DNA of 64,000 nucleotides from contig CM119268.1 of assembly GCA_051294375.1 (NCBI GenBank), forward strand, positions 15,091,082-15,155,081. Reading direction: 5' to 3'. This document shows, in pieces, positions 1 to 20,540 of the stretch. The position numbers were made by a program, and so were the translations under genes. Each line of letters begins with the position of its first letter. Position 1 is the first letter of the stretch. The notes beneath the pieces were generated by a model, which was given only the letters and a program-made list of their open reading frames with translations, did no database searches and was not told where the DNA came from. The DNA is from Paraspadella gotoi. Taxonomy: Eukaryota > Chaetognatha.

Positions 1-9752
<9,752 letters not shown>

Positions 9753-9754
<2 letters not shown>

Positions 9755-9758
9755 TAAA
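9753..9758 (+). terminator. Poly(A) signal overlapping the TESK stop codon
   Basis: AATAAA shares two bases with the TAA stop (9752-9754). If it is used, the 3' UTR would be only about 15-30 bases. AT-rich sequence downstream could hold alternative signals. Confidence 0.4.
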
Positions 9759-11280
9759 AATATCTTATTATGGTTTCTTGGAGATTAATTTGGTATAATT
9801 ATAGTAGTATAATAATAGTAAATTGGACTCTAAAGAGAGAGAAAATATTTTTTCTATGAGAATGATAGAAACTGATTGTCGTTAATTGACAAATGATAAA
9901 ATTTTTACTTTTAAAATTCAAACTCTGCTTACCAAGGGCGATGATCAATCACAGATCAATCACAGATGATCGATCACAGTTATAATGAATTTTTTTTAAA
10001 TATCCTATTCATCAGACCTGATGCCTTTTATCGTTAAAACTTTAATCAGTGTTTTCAATGTTTTCATTTTTTAAATAACACTGTCAATTTGTGATATGGT
10101 ATGTATTTATTTTGTTCTCGAGATAATTGCTCGTGCCTCTGAACTTTTTGTTAAATGTATATTCTCTGCGCTAATTATTTTTGTTATCTTTTAAATTCTG
10201 TTTATCCCTATTTTGGTAATCAATAATTAAGAGCATCTATTGTGGCGTCAGTCGTAACTCTCAAAGCCGTCTCACCGTTACTTCTCCTTAGCTGTTGATG
10301 GGCTCAGTCATGAACCTAAAATTCAGCAACATTCCACTGCCCTTCTTTGCAATAGCAAATTGATTTTTTTATAAAAGTAATTGAACGCAGTTAGTAGTTT
10401 CAAAATTGATACAATAATCGTCTAGAATGTTCGAACTTATTTTACTTTTTTGTAGATTCGGGTCCTTGGCTGATATTTTTCGTTTTTTATTTATTAACTT
10501 TGGTAAAAAATAAACTATCACTTTTCTCGAAAATAACATATTAAAATAAACATAAGGTAGTGATCACTATTTGTTATGAAATTGGTACAACTAATATAAA
10601 AAAAAAGTTAACAGCTACCCATTTCACTTGTACTAACCAGTAGAAGTGTTATTATGAAGCTAGACTTTAGGTTAATTGGTAAATTAGTCTCCGTAGAATA
10701 CGACAATACAAACGAGTTTCTTTCTGACTGAATTTGTTCCAGCAATAGTTTTGAGCGACGAAACTGTTCTTTTGTTTATAGTGGCAACACATTATTTTGT
10801 AAGTGGTGCACTCTCCAGGGAATAAAACATATACGAAGAAAGAAAGTTCAGTTGCCGAAATATTATATATTAAATAAAAATCAACCTCGATACTCTATTC
10901 AAATTTTACTTTGTTCCTAGCAACATTCATTATTCACAATTGTTATACCTTTCATTTTCGCGAACACATAAAATGGTTGTCCATTTGTTTTCTTTCCAAA
11001 AGTTGCAGAATTTGTGCTCTTAATTATCTAGAAATTATTATTTAATATAGTTTTGTATAAAGCTTGTATATAAATCGAATATTCCATGATTAGTATAATT
11101 TGTGTTTTTATTAAAAAAAATTAGCAATATTTGATGTTCCATGTTAATGTTAAACAGCGAAACAGTTAAACATTTGTCCTCGATGTAGCATAATTTTTAA
11201 GCGTACTTTCGTTAGTTTAAAAAGAAATCCCAGGCTTTTTTGGTTTAAAGTAGAAAAACTTAGTGATAAACAGCGAAAAA
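9759..11280. other. Intergenic spacer, no gene seen
   Basis: This is AT-rich sequence without a convincing exon. A short fragment of the dispersed hairpin repeat (GAAATTGGTACAACTAATAT) lies near 10578. Nothing else is recognised before the SPAG8 start. Confidence 0.5.
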
Positions 11281-12498
11281 ATGGCTCAGATGAACAACAG
11301 TCCCCTTCCCAACTCGGATTCAAGGTAATAGTTATGAATTAGATAAATAATTAAATAATCCAAGGTTCAGCCAATTTGTGGCGATGAAAATTTATTCAAT
11401 TTATAATTTCCAGATGGTGAATATTAATCCTTTTTGAATCATGACATTTGCTTCAGATGTTTGATGGAAAACTGGTTCGAAGAGCGAACCTCGAAAAAGT
11501 TCGACGAAGGGAAATCTATCAAGGAAAAGAACATTCACGGACATGACAGTAATGAATGATCAAAATAATGACAAAATTATTGTTTACGATTAGATTGTTT
11601 TCATATTTTGTTAGGACATCTATTTTTTATTTTACATGTAAATTTAAACTTTTCTCCCAGAGATTCTCACTCTCAAGCCCGAAACAAGTCTCTCACAGTG
11701 TTCTGAATATAAGGTATGTAGTACTATTGTGATAGTTGGATAATTTGTCCAATTAAGAAAAGAAATTGGGGAAAAGAAAGAATTTAAAACGTAAAGAAAA
11801 TCCTTTCAACGAAACCGCGTTCGTGAAGGCGCGGTTCCGTGACACCGGAATCACCGTGACTCCGAGACCTCCACGCGCCGGTCTTCTCGAGGCGTTCCTT
11901 GCTCGGAAAGCCACGCTCGCGTTGAAGGAGGTAAGGCTGACAGGTTTGAGATCGAGGTGTCTCAAGGTGAGGTCAAGTTGAAGCTTCAAAAGTAAGGTTT
12001 AATTACAGGGAGCGGATCCTACGGAACCAAAGTTTGCTCAATGCGACTACAAAACCGATTACAGCGGGAATATTTGTCGAGACGATTTTAAGTCCATTGT
12101 ATGTATTGAAATTAATCATATATAATTGAAAATGTACAAATTTTTTTTTTGCTACATTCCGGTTTCCACAGAAACCAACGCCGAAATTTCGACATCCGCT
12201 ATATTCAGAATTACAGACATCCTATTGGTCGGAGAATGTCAAAACTTCAGCAATTCACGGAGTATCTCAGGTAAAAATATAAAAATTGAAACTCTTTATA
12301 GTTTAACGTACGTTAATAAAAATAAAATAATAATTAATAAAACTTACCCGTTTTTTTGGCTTCCTTACTTCCGAGCAGATTAAGACGATCGATTCTCCAT
12401 TCCGCAAGAACGCCTCTTTCAGCAAACTTGCTTTTGGTGAAGCGTGGGAAGACAACCAAGTTATGCCTGGGGACCAAGAGTTCTTCCCAAAACTTTGA
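11281..12498 (+). CDS. SPAG8: Sperm-associated antigen 8 (SPAG8), ciliary microtubule-associated protein
   Basis: Seven exons (11281-11324, 11457-11548, 11661-11713, 11781-11930, 12009-12098, 12172-12270, 12379-12498) join in phase to a 215-residue protein ending in TGA. Blocks that match SPAG8 in order are CLMENWFEERTS, RAGLLEAFLARKATLALKE, CDYKTDYSG, YWSENVKTSAIHGVSQIKT and SPFRKNASFSK. The last resembles the DTPFRKNCSFSTP block of human SPAG8. The protein is much shorter than the vertebrate form because it lacks the long low-complexity N-terminus. SPAG8 is known as a luminal microtubule protein of motile cilia and sperm flagella. All introns are GT-AG. The start ATG opens a frame that joins cleanly to exon 2. 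An AATAAA lies at 12606. Confidence 0.85.
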
Positions 12499-12605
12499 TT
12501 TATTTCTATTCAAATCTAAATTCTTTTAATTTTGATTCTTCCTTATCCACTATTAACAAACATCTTTATAGCAGAAGATTCTTGCCTCAAATCAGTCATC
12601 AGTCG

Positions 12606-12611
12606 AATAAA
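12606..12611 (+). terminator. Poly(A) signal for SPAG8
   Basis: AATAAA lies 108 bases after the SPAG8 stop codon on the coding strand. The spacer from here to about 12972 shows no other exon. Confidence 0.5.
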
Positions 12612-12972
12612 CATTAAACGTAACTTATTTTTTCTTGTTTACAAAACTATGACCGTTTCACTTTATTACCCGTCAAGTATCAGATGTAGGAAAAATTCTA
12701 CTCATTTAAATTAGAGATTACTCAGAATTACTTGAACAGTTAATTTCAATTGTGTCAGTCTATACACTTCCATATTTGCAAAACTGCATACTTTAAATAC
12801 AACTTTTAGCCTTTAAGCGTTGAGAACAGAAAAACGAAAAGCAAACGTCGTATATTTATTATTTTAATTTTGCCTATATATTAAACTATATATGAGTTAA
12901 CGTGGAAGAAATCGCTTCGTCTTCGATCAAACTTTTATTTCGGAAGTGATCGGGTTAAGTTCGCCGATCGAC

Positions 12973-13094
12973 ATGGCGTTGTCGTCCGATTGGGCTGACA
13001 ACTTGGAGCAGCACTGGAAGCAGAAATTTGACAATATGGATGAGGAGTTGGAAAACGACATAGTCGACGGAGAAAAGATGGATGCAGGCAAAAT

Positions 13095-13132
<38 letters not shown>

Positions 13133-14653
13133 AAAAAAACAGATAGACAGAGAGAGAGACCTTTCTTCCGAAACCAACCTTTTCTTCGGCTTACGTTTCG
13201 TCAATTCAAGACCCTAGGAGACAGTCTACCTCAACGACCACACGGCCCACCGCACAACCGTCCAAATTTACTTACGAAGAGCGTCGCGGAGTTCCTCTCC
13301 GGTGGTTGTCATGGCAACTACTACGTACCTTTCTCTCTCTCTTTATCTTCGTCGTCGTCAATGGACTCTGGATCGCGTTCGTCGTCTACAGGGCGGGAGA
13401 TTTAGTAACTAATTGATAATAAATAGAAAAAAAAATATTGTTAAATAATGAATAAACTCAGGTCGTCGACGCCGTCGTCTTGGGCGTCGTGGGGACATTG
13501 GTGACGGTGGGACTCTTTTTGGGACGGAGGGTTGGCTTGATAAGCGAGGAAAAGAGGCGGAGGCGGGGTGGGCTGAGAGAAAAAAAAAGAAGCTGTTGTG
13601 GCGGTATATTCACACCGCCTCACGTCCACCATCCGTCAGCCAAATCCATTGGCTCAGAGGGGGAACACACCATCCCAGGCGTAGTGTTCCATCCACAGTC
13701 CTAACGACTTCCCTCTGCGTTGGCAAAGCGAGACCGTCCTAGGGTAACCGCGCCAGTGACTGGATGCGTCACTGAGGGTCGGAAGCCCCCAAAGCCAACA
13801 GTGAGATGCCCCATCCCAATGGGCATCACAGGCAACCCGGCTGTTGCCATACTGTCTCGTGATTTGAATGTGGTTGAATGTTTGACGAGCGAGGGTGTTT
13901 TACCAATATGATTATTTTTCTGAACTTATTTATTCCATTCAATTCTAAGTCTTTTTTCGTCTATATACGACAGGGTCGACATTTCGTCCATCCGATCGAT
14001 TCGGGAGCACGATCTCTAACGACAAAAACCAAAGTCTCATCGACGACGTAAATCTTCGTTTTTAATGCTTATCGACTTTGTTTTGACCAAATTCCTTTTT
14101 GTTTCCTGTCGCAGGATATGGGCCGCTCGGTCCATGCGGCAGCCTCTCGTCCGATCGCTTCTCCGCACACTCCCTCCAATTTGAGCTTCACGAAAGCGAT
14201 TAAGGACGAAATAGACCCGCCCTGTTCTCCACAAGAAATCAGGGTACGACTAAGTGAAATGCAGAGTTGCGATGCTAAAAAAACTATAATGAATTGACAA
14301 ACTCGTCAAACAAACCGCAATCCAAAGCGACTCTCGTGGTCCGACCGCCGCTTATATTCATTATTCAATCCTTCGTAACTGACGTTTAGGAACTCGCGTC
14401 GAGGATTCGTGGTCGGACGATGATCGAGTTGCTCGACGATGGAACCTACACTCTGCCTTTTCAAGATCGCAAGGAAGACGAAAAGCCATCAGTCGAAAAC
14501 ATAAGCATAGTGAAAGAAGAAAAGGTAAATTTACGAAGGGAATTTACGAAAGGAAAACAATTCAATGTATGTCAGCGATAGAAAGCACTTCAGTACTCCC
14601 TCGTAAATACCGCCTTGGGCACGGCCACAGTACGTAACAAATTCGAGGAGTGA
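12973..14653 (+). CDS. Unrecognised protein with two adjacent membrane segments
   Basis: Seven exons join in phase to about 304 residues: 12973-13087, 13157-13404, 13462-13603, 13974-14047, 14115-14243, 14390-14524, 14582-14653. The N-terminus starts MALSSDWADNLEQHWKQKFD and is acidic. Two hydrophobic segments follow, FLSLFIFVVVNGLWIAFVVY and VVLGVVGTLVTVGLFLG, with only a few residues between them. A basic RRRR patch comes next, and the C-terminus ends LGTATVRNKFEE. That layout predicts a membrane hairpin with both ends cytosolic. I do not recognise the family. Intron 1 has no GT donor: the phase-correct site is GC at 13088 or GA at about 13098, beside a GA repeat. Without splicing the frame runs into RERERE and stops at 13144. 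Intron 3 carries a SINE. Confidence 0.6.
13099..13128. repeat. (GA)n microsatellite inside a 66-base intron
   Basis: About 30 bases of GA lie between the proposed GC donor and the AG acceptor of intron 1 in the two-membrane-segment gene. It makes up about half of a very short intron. Confidence 0.8.
13620..13900 (+). mobile_element. SINE-like element, family B
   Basis: This is a GC-richer block inside an AT-rich intron. Its body (about 13750-13855) includes CCAGTGAC..GTCACTG, AAGCCCCCAAAGCCAACAG, GAGATGCCCCATCCC and CAGGCAACCCGGCTGTTGCC. The same order of blocks recurs on the minus strand at about 55030-55290, where a tRNA-like box B is also visible. Exact ends and target-site duplications were not resolved. 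Confidence 0.55.
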
Positions 14654-14667
14654 AACGAGTTACGAGA

Positions 14668-14673
14668 AATAAA
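14668..14673 (+). terminator. Poly(A) signal of the two-membrane-segment gene
   Basis: AATAAA lies 15 bases after the TGA stop at 14651-14653. From here to 15699 I see no further exon; the open frames at 14700-15165 look like chance frames in a GC-rich patch. Confidence 0.5.
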
Positions 14674-15699
14674 GCTGATGAGAGAATGAATGTCCGGAAG
14701 TGAATAAATTTCCTATTATCAAACTCATTGGTGACTCGCGGTTCCTAGTTATCGAGCACGGTGGACACGAAAGGCTCGACGGCCATCTCCACGCCTCCAA
14801 GGTCGTCGGTACGCACTTCGATCAGAGTTATTCCACCCTTTTCGGCCCTGCTGGAGCGGACGAGTCCTTTCGCTCACGCCACGGAGGGGCATTGGGTGGA
14901 GCATCGACAGGAACGAGACTCGGAATCGCCCGTCGTCGTCTTCGCGGATAAAGGAGCGAGGTGTCGAAGAAGTCGGATAATGTTCCTCGTCGACGACGAC
15001 GACGACACTTTGGACGAGAACAGAAAATAAGAGATTTGATTGGGAGACGCGGACCAAGCATGAGAAGAGAAAGAGGGAATTGCTTGGTTTTTGACGAGAA
15101 TTGATGACAAAAGGGATTGAGGAGAAGCTCTTAAAATAAAATTTGGCCATTTGTCGTTTGACCAATGAGAGAGAGAGTCTCTTGTAATTTCTTCTCGCGT
15201 CGCCGATCCGATTCCGACTTTTAGGTTCGATTCCTCTGCGATGTTCCTTTGAAGATTCGATCCGATTCGGAAAAAAACTAATATTTTTTTCTCTTTTTAT
15301 ATTTTCCCTTTCTCAAAACTCTACAAAATTGGGTAAACCGAAAGTTTTATTGACTTTAAAAAAAAAAACGGAAACAATAAATCGCGCGCAATAAAAATAA
15401 AAGAATAATTAAAAGAAGTGGACGGCTTAAAAAGTAAAGAGAGGTGACGTTGGATTTACGATCGAATTTTCGGTTGGTGAAATTTTTAAAAAAACAATAT
15501 CGTCCTTCGTAAAGTGCCGCGAAATTATGGTTTAATACTACATCATTAAGCATAAACGTATCTCACATTAATACTTACAAAAAGGTTGACTTTTTATTTA
15601 TTTAGTTTTCTTCATGGAAATATAGCATTAATACGTGGAATTTTAGTTAAAAACGAGAGATCAATGGACGATTTTAGTAGTTTTTTTTTTGCGTGACCG

Positions 15700-16894
15700 T
15701 TATTGATTCGGACTGGACGGCGTCGGGACGCGAACTTTCTTCGCCCCGATCATCTCGTGGTGAAGTTGGAATCTCAAGTTGAAGAGCGCTTGGCGAATCG
15801 TTTGTCCGTGCACTAGACGGAGAATGGGCGCGGCGATGAACTTAAGGAGAAAAATTAAATCATCTCATATCAATCAGAAATAAAACAATTTTATTATCAA
15901 TAAAAGAATGAAACAAAGAAACGAACTAAGAAAATACTAACTTTGAAGAGAAGATTGCTACGTCGGGAACTAATAATGACTTGAGCTTTGCACAGTGGTT
16001 CTTTCCGATCTTTCGTCTTGTCGTCGATATTTATCTGGCAAAGAAACAAGTTTTAGAAAGCGCTCTCGAGGAGACACTAATTTTTCTCCTCGGCAACTGA
16101 TCTTTGAGTCAGTTAGCTAATCGTCATTGTGAGAAAAACCTGGACGTGCGGCAACCACCAGCGATCCAGAACGAAGCCGACGTGAGCGTTGGGTTCGTAA
16201 CTCGTTACCAGAATCGACGTCATCATTTTTCCTATAAAAATAGAGAGATTATAAGTTCTCGCCTATAGAAAAACTGACTCTCTCGCGTGAACGTTACTGC
16301 GCAAATAAAATTGACAAATCATAACAATTTAATTTGATATTGACCAATCGCTTTCGTGTCTTTCGTTCTTTAAAACTCTTCATTCACCAATGAGCGGAAT
16401 TTCCATAGCCTCGTCGTAAGTCTTCCCTGGACCCAACGGATCGATACTTCCGTCCATATTCTCCTGGGGGCGGACAGCGAGAATTCCTGGGAACCACCTT
16501 GGCAGAGAAACCAGTTCGCTGGTTGAAAAAAAAAAAAAAAGAAGCGAGTATAAGTATTATTTTCATGAGAAATAATGAGCTAGAAGCAAAACAATTTTTT
16601 TCAAAATATTTCGGTATATATTTCTACGCCAACATCATTAATAAATATTTAACAAAGCTTAAGATTTGATAAATAACAAACAGCAACTTACAAATTTAGG
16701 AAAGAATTTCTTTTTCTCCCTCTTTCTTACCACAAATACGCGGCAACCAAGTGATGAGGCGCGGGTACGTTAATTCCTCCCTCAAAAATAACAATGGCAT
16801 CGTCATCGTCCTTGGAAACGTTTGCCAAGATGGCGACGACGACGACGATAAAGGCGATGCTGGTTCGAAAGGGAATCGAGTCGAACGAACTCAT
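15700..16894 (-). CDS. Signal-anchored SRPBCC/START-like protein
   Basis: Five exons on the minus strand (16894-16731, 16518-16388, 16231-16140, 16034-15942, 15840-15700) join in phase to 206 residues. The start MSSFDSIPFR is followed by IAFIVVVVAILAN, an apparent signal anchor or signal peptide. Then comes INVPAPHHLVAAYLCELVSL and PRWFPGILAV, the pattern of SRPBCC (polyketide-cyclase/START-like) domains, where a strand, VPAP, an amphipathic helix and a W-F/P motif open the ligand cavity. The C-terminal FIAAPILRLVHGQTIRQALF resembles the long closing helix of this fold. Function and ligand are unknown, and no catalytic residues are expected. All four introns are GT-AG. The fold assignment is a motif judgement, not a search result. 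Confidence 0.6.
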
Positions 16895-17400
16895 TTTGTC
16901 CCGAGCGTCGAGATTTTTCTCCTCTATTGAAAAATATCGGCGTTTCAAAACGTTTTATTTTTTATCGGAAGAACAAAGGAATGTTTTGAGCTTTAATCTT
17001 TCGTTTCAACATTGCTACATCAAAAAGCGATATAGCGTAGGACCTGAATTTAATAAATGTGTTTCAGAAATTAGAGATCGAACGTGGAATTTAATACTGA
17101 AATATTTTACTGCGTGTAGTTCTTTAGGTAATTAATAAATTTCACGATAAAACATTTGCAGATTTGTACGAATGATACGCATATGAAGTAAAATATCGTC
17201 CTTTGGAAAGACGAGAGATCTTTTCGAAAACAATGGAAGCAGAGGCAGAGCAAAGACAAAATCGACCAAAAATAGCTTGAGCTGACAGTTACAGACAAAA
17301 TAATTCAACATTTAAAGTTTTTTCTGATCTAGAATCCAAAATGAGGTGCATTATGTTAAACCGCAAAATTGGATACCGTAAATCCACGATAAGAAAAGAA
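16895..17400. other. Spacer between two minus-strand genes
   Basis: No convincing exon is seen. The stretch holds the probable 5' leader of the SRPBCC-like gene and the 3' UTR of the kelch gene. A plus-strand open frame at 16794-17135 lies partly antisense to exon 1 and has no homology that I recognise. Confidence 0.4.
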
Positions 17401-19399
17401 TCATCTAAAGCCCTGAATGAGATGAACCATGCCCATCTTGCTTTGCTCCAACTGCACTTTTTCTTGCGTAACTTCTTGCTGTTGACGATTGACTTGGTTG
17501 CGTTTGTCTTCGTCCCGTTTCTGCTGCGCCACGTAGATCTCCGTCTGTTCCTTTATCTAAGGCAAATTATTGTAAATCTAATGAACATTTGATACAATCG
17601 ATTTATGAACGCTCCACCCCGATCCCAGAAGGCAAAGAGTCTCACCCAGAGCTCCATCTGTTCTTTGTGCCGTTGGATGAGCAGGCTGAGCTCGTTCTGT
17701 TGATCTTGGTATTGTTGCTTGTAAGCGGCTCTCTCTCGAAGGAACATCTCCCTCTCGCAGAGGAAATCCACTTTTTGTTTTTCGAATTCGTCGAGAACGT
17801 TGACGAGAGACTCGACGGCCTAAGATGTTATGGCAAAGGGTGGAGTCAACAATAAATGATAATTAAACAGAAATCTATTGGGTTAAGATTTTAAAATTTC
17901 TTTGGGATCAGATTTGGGAAGATTTACGCGGGCGCAGGTACCTTTACCTTTATTAAGAATAACCACTTTTGTCACATTTAGCCGAGGAACAATTTAAGGT
18001 CAGACCTTCAAGCCAAGCCGTAATAACCAAATACGCACCTTGTTCATGTCTTCAGGGGCCTTTGTCTGTGCATCTTTGGCCCGAGACTTGAGGCTGCGTA
18101 CATCTGCGGCAGCGCGAGATATGGACGAGGCAGGAATCTGCGGTTCTAAAATCGCCGGCTTCTGGAAGGGGGGGACCTAAAAAAACGGGGTGTGGAGAAG
18201 AGGGCGGATCCAATGAATACAACCGATACATAGACAAATGATTTCAAATTAATATCGAGATACAAATTTTCCGAGTTAATTCACCTCGAGATCGAAAAGA
18301 AGTTCGGGCGGTTTGGCGAGCGCGTGGGTGGAGTCGTACTGCTGCATGAGTTCTTCGAGAATGGGGACGCGTTGCGAAGGACTCAGCAGACGGAGGGTCA
18401 GCACGCGATTCGTCTCCCCGTCCGCGTTCTGGCCACCTTATTAGGTGATCATTCCAAAAAAATATAAACAAACCAAAAAAAAAACATCGTTCGACAAAAC
18501 TCACCAACGATATACATGTGCGACTTGGTAATGACGGCGGCGTGACCGTGCAGAGGGCCGACCGATCGACCGACGTGAATAGGGCGTTTCCATCGGAGCT
18601 TGTGGTAGACGCGAGCCCCGACCGAGGCGCCCTCGTTCCCCGCGGCGTTGGCGACGAGATCAACGTCCTTTGACTCTTCGGGCGCCGCCTCTTTCGCCAC
18701 CAGGCTGAGTTTGACGACGTCGTTGAAAAGAGTGAAGGCTCCGTCAGGGGTTTCGGAGGTGCCGCCTGTAGGGGTGGAGGCAAGTCTATAAGACGAAAAA
18801 TAAACAAGTATAAAATATTTTTAGATATTTTTATACAACACAAAAGATGACACCATGAAAAGGTTCAAAATATTTTAACGAACCATTGATTGAACCCTGA
18901 AATATTTTTTTTTACTCTATGGAAGAGCAGCGACAATCACGAACCATTTGTGAATCTCCCCAACCGCCTTGATATTTCCCAATTCACCAAAAAGGTAGAG
19001 ATCTTTGTCGCGATGGGCGACGAAAGAAAAGCCTCCCCGCGGCGCCGGAGGGCGCCCGTGGACGCGAGGGTGGCGCCAGGAGAGGGTGTTGGAGTCGAAA
19101 ACCGCGACGTCGTTGAAATAGAGACTTTCGGCGCCGCAGCCACCGAAGACGAAGACGCGGTCGCCGACTACGGCGGCGCCGTGATCACAGCGCGGCGCCG
19201 GAGGGATTCCTTTGGGTTTTTGAAAAAAAAAAGGCACGTTCAGTAAAAGATTATTTGCGGAGGTTAAAGGTTAAATTCAAAATTTGCTAATATTGGTTGT
19301 CAGTTATATTTCTTGACTTTCTTTTTATAGTTAAGAGTTAAGACTCTCTCTTTTTCTTTCTCTCAACAATAATTTTTAAAAAGTTATACGCAGTATCTG

Positions 19400-19437
<38 letters not shown>

Positions 19438-20468
19438 GAAAGTTATACGTAGTATGCACTGCATTCTTTCTCTCTCTCTCTCTCTCCTCTCGTCCTCTCT
19501 CTCTCTCTCTCTCTCTCTTCTCCCCGAGGGTTTTAGTTTCGTCCACGACATGTTGTCCAGAAAAAGCATGTGAACGTCGTTAGTTGCGACGCCTGCGCAG
19601 AATCCCCCGAAGGTGTAGACCTCGCGTCGAATCAAAGAGGCCGTGAATCCGATCGCAGAAGGAGGCGATCCAGCGGTTGAGACTGGAGACCAAGACGAGG
19701 CTGAGGAGAAGGAAAAAAAGCAAGCAGTTTTTATAATTATTGTTTCTGAGAGGCAGCTCTTGAAAATATTTACCGCAATAAGCAATTACTTATCATTGAT
19801 AAATAGGCTTATAAATAGGGTGCTCGTGATTCGTGAACACTTGTTTTTGCAAATTTTCTCTCTTTATCATCGCCCGCAAACTTCGCTTACATGGCTACAT
19901 TGGCTAACGTCGCTCACATTTTCCCATACGTCGGACTTTCATAGATTAAGATGTGAAAATAAACATCGTTCTTTTGATCGGACCAATTCCACAAACCTTC
20001 CTCAGTTTCCTTAACCACCAAACTCACTCTCAACATGGAATCGACTCAGCCCTTCCAGACACGCCTCCGCGTCGTCTTCTCCCTTTCCGCCTACGACAAA
20101 AACCGCGCCGTCCAGACTGAAGATGGCGTGAGAGTCGCGCGGCGTCGGTACGGAGCCCTGCTGCGGCTGCTCCGTCCAGACCAGATCGGCGTCGGAAGTG
20201 AGCAGAGTGTGGAGAGAAGAAAAGTAGACCGTTTTGGCTGCGGAAAAAAAGCGAGGGAGAGAAAAGAAAGAAAAAAAGAAAATTTAGAAAAATACAAACA
20301 GTGCGCAACCTTAACTTCTGCCTTACCCTCATCCTCGTCCCAGTAACTTCCTCCGAACGCGTAGACTGTTCCTGCCAAAATCGTGAGGGCGTGGCCCTGA
20401 CGTGGCGTCGGCGGCGTTCCCGTGTGACGTCGGTTCACCCAGCAGCAGCTGGCGCGAAGTGACGTCAT
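17401..20468 (-). CDS. Kelch-repeat protein with C-terminal coiled coil
   Basis: Nine minus-strand exons join to 537 residues: 20468-20327, 20237-20028, 19682-19524, 19209-18988, 18765-18505, 18436-18285, 18176-18039, 17819-17646, 17556-17401. Six kelch blades are marked by hydrophobic-GG ends: TVYAFGG, AVFVVGG, VYTFGG, RVFVFGG, DLYLFGG and MYIVGG. A six-bladed beta-propeller is therefore likely. The last two exons encode a Glu/Lys/Gln-rich coiled coil (KQKVDFLCEREMFLRERAAY; QQKRDEDKRNQVNRQQQE) ending MVHLIQGFR. Such proteins usually act as adaptors, but I cannot name an orthologue. Exon 3 ends KLKPSG and exon 4 continues IPPAPR, the normal inter-blade linker. The only phase-correct donor there is GG at 19523-19522, not GT. 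All other introns are GT-AG. Confidence 0.8.
19404..19519. repeat. Two (CT)n/(GA)n arrays beside a non-GT splice donor
   Basis: CT arrays at 19404-19436 and 19470-19519 are GA on the kelch coding strand and start a few bases after exon 3. The sequence between them, with a tACGTAgTATGCA core, is partly repeated on both sides. Confidence 0.8.
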
Positions 20469-20540
20469 TATCTGAGCTTTGAAAAGGGGCGGAGCCGTCA
20501 GTTTTTAAAATGGCGGCTTTTTCTACTGCGCGTGAGCCGC
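20469..20540 (-). promoter_or_regulatory. Putative kelch-gene promoter with YY1-like site
   Basis: AAAATGGCGGC at about 20507-20517, upstream of the start codon at 20468, matches the YY1 core that is common just downstream of TATA-less start sites. It is in the opposite orientation to the gene. CTGCGCGTGAGCCGCAG follows. The match is by eye only. The rest of the spacer to 21862 is AT-rich with no gene seen. Confidence 0.3.
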
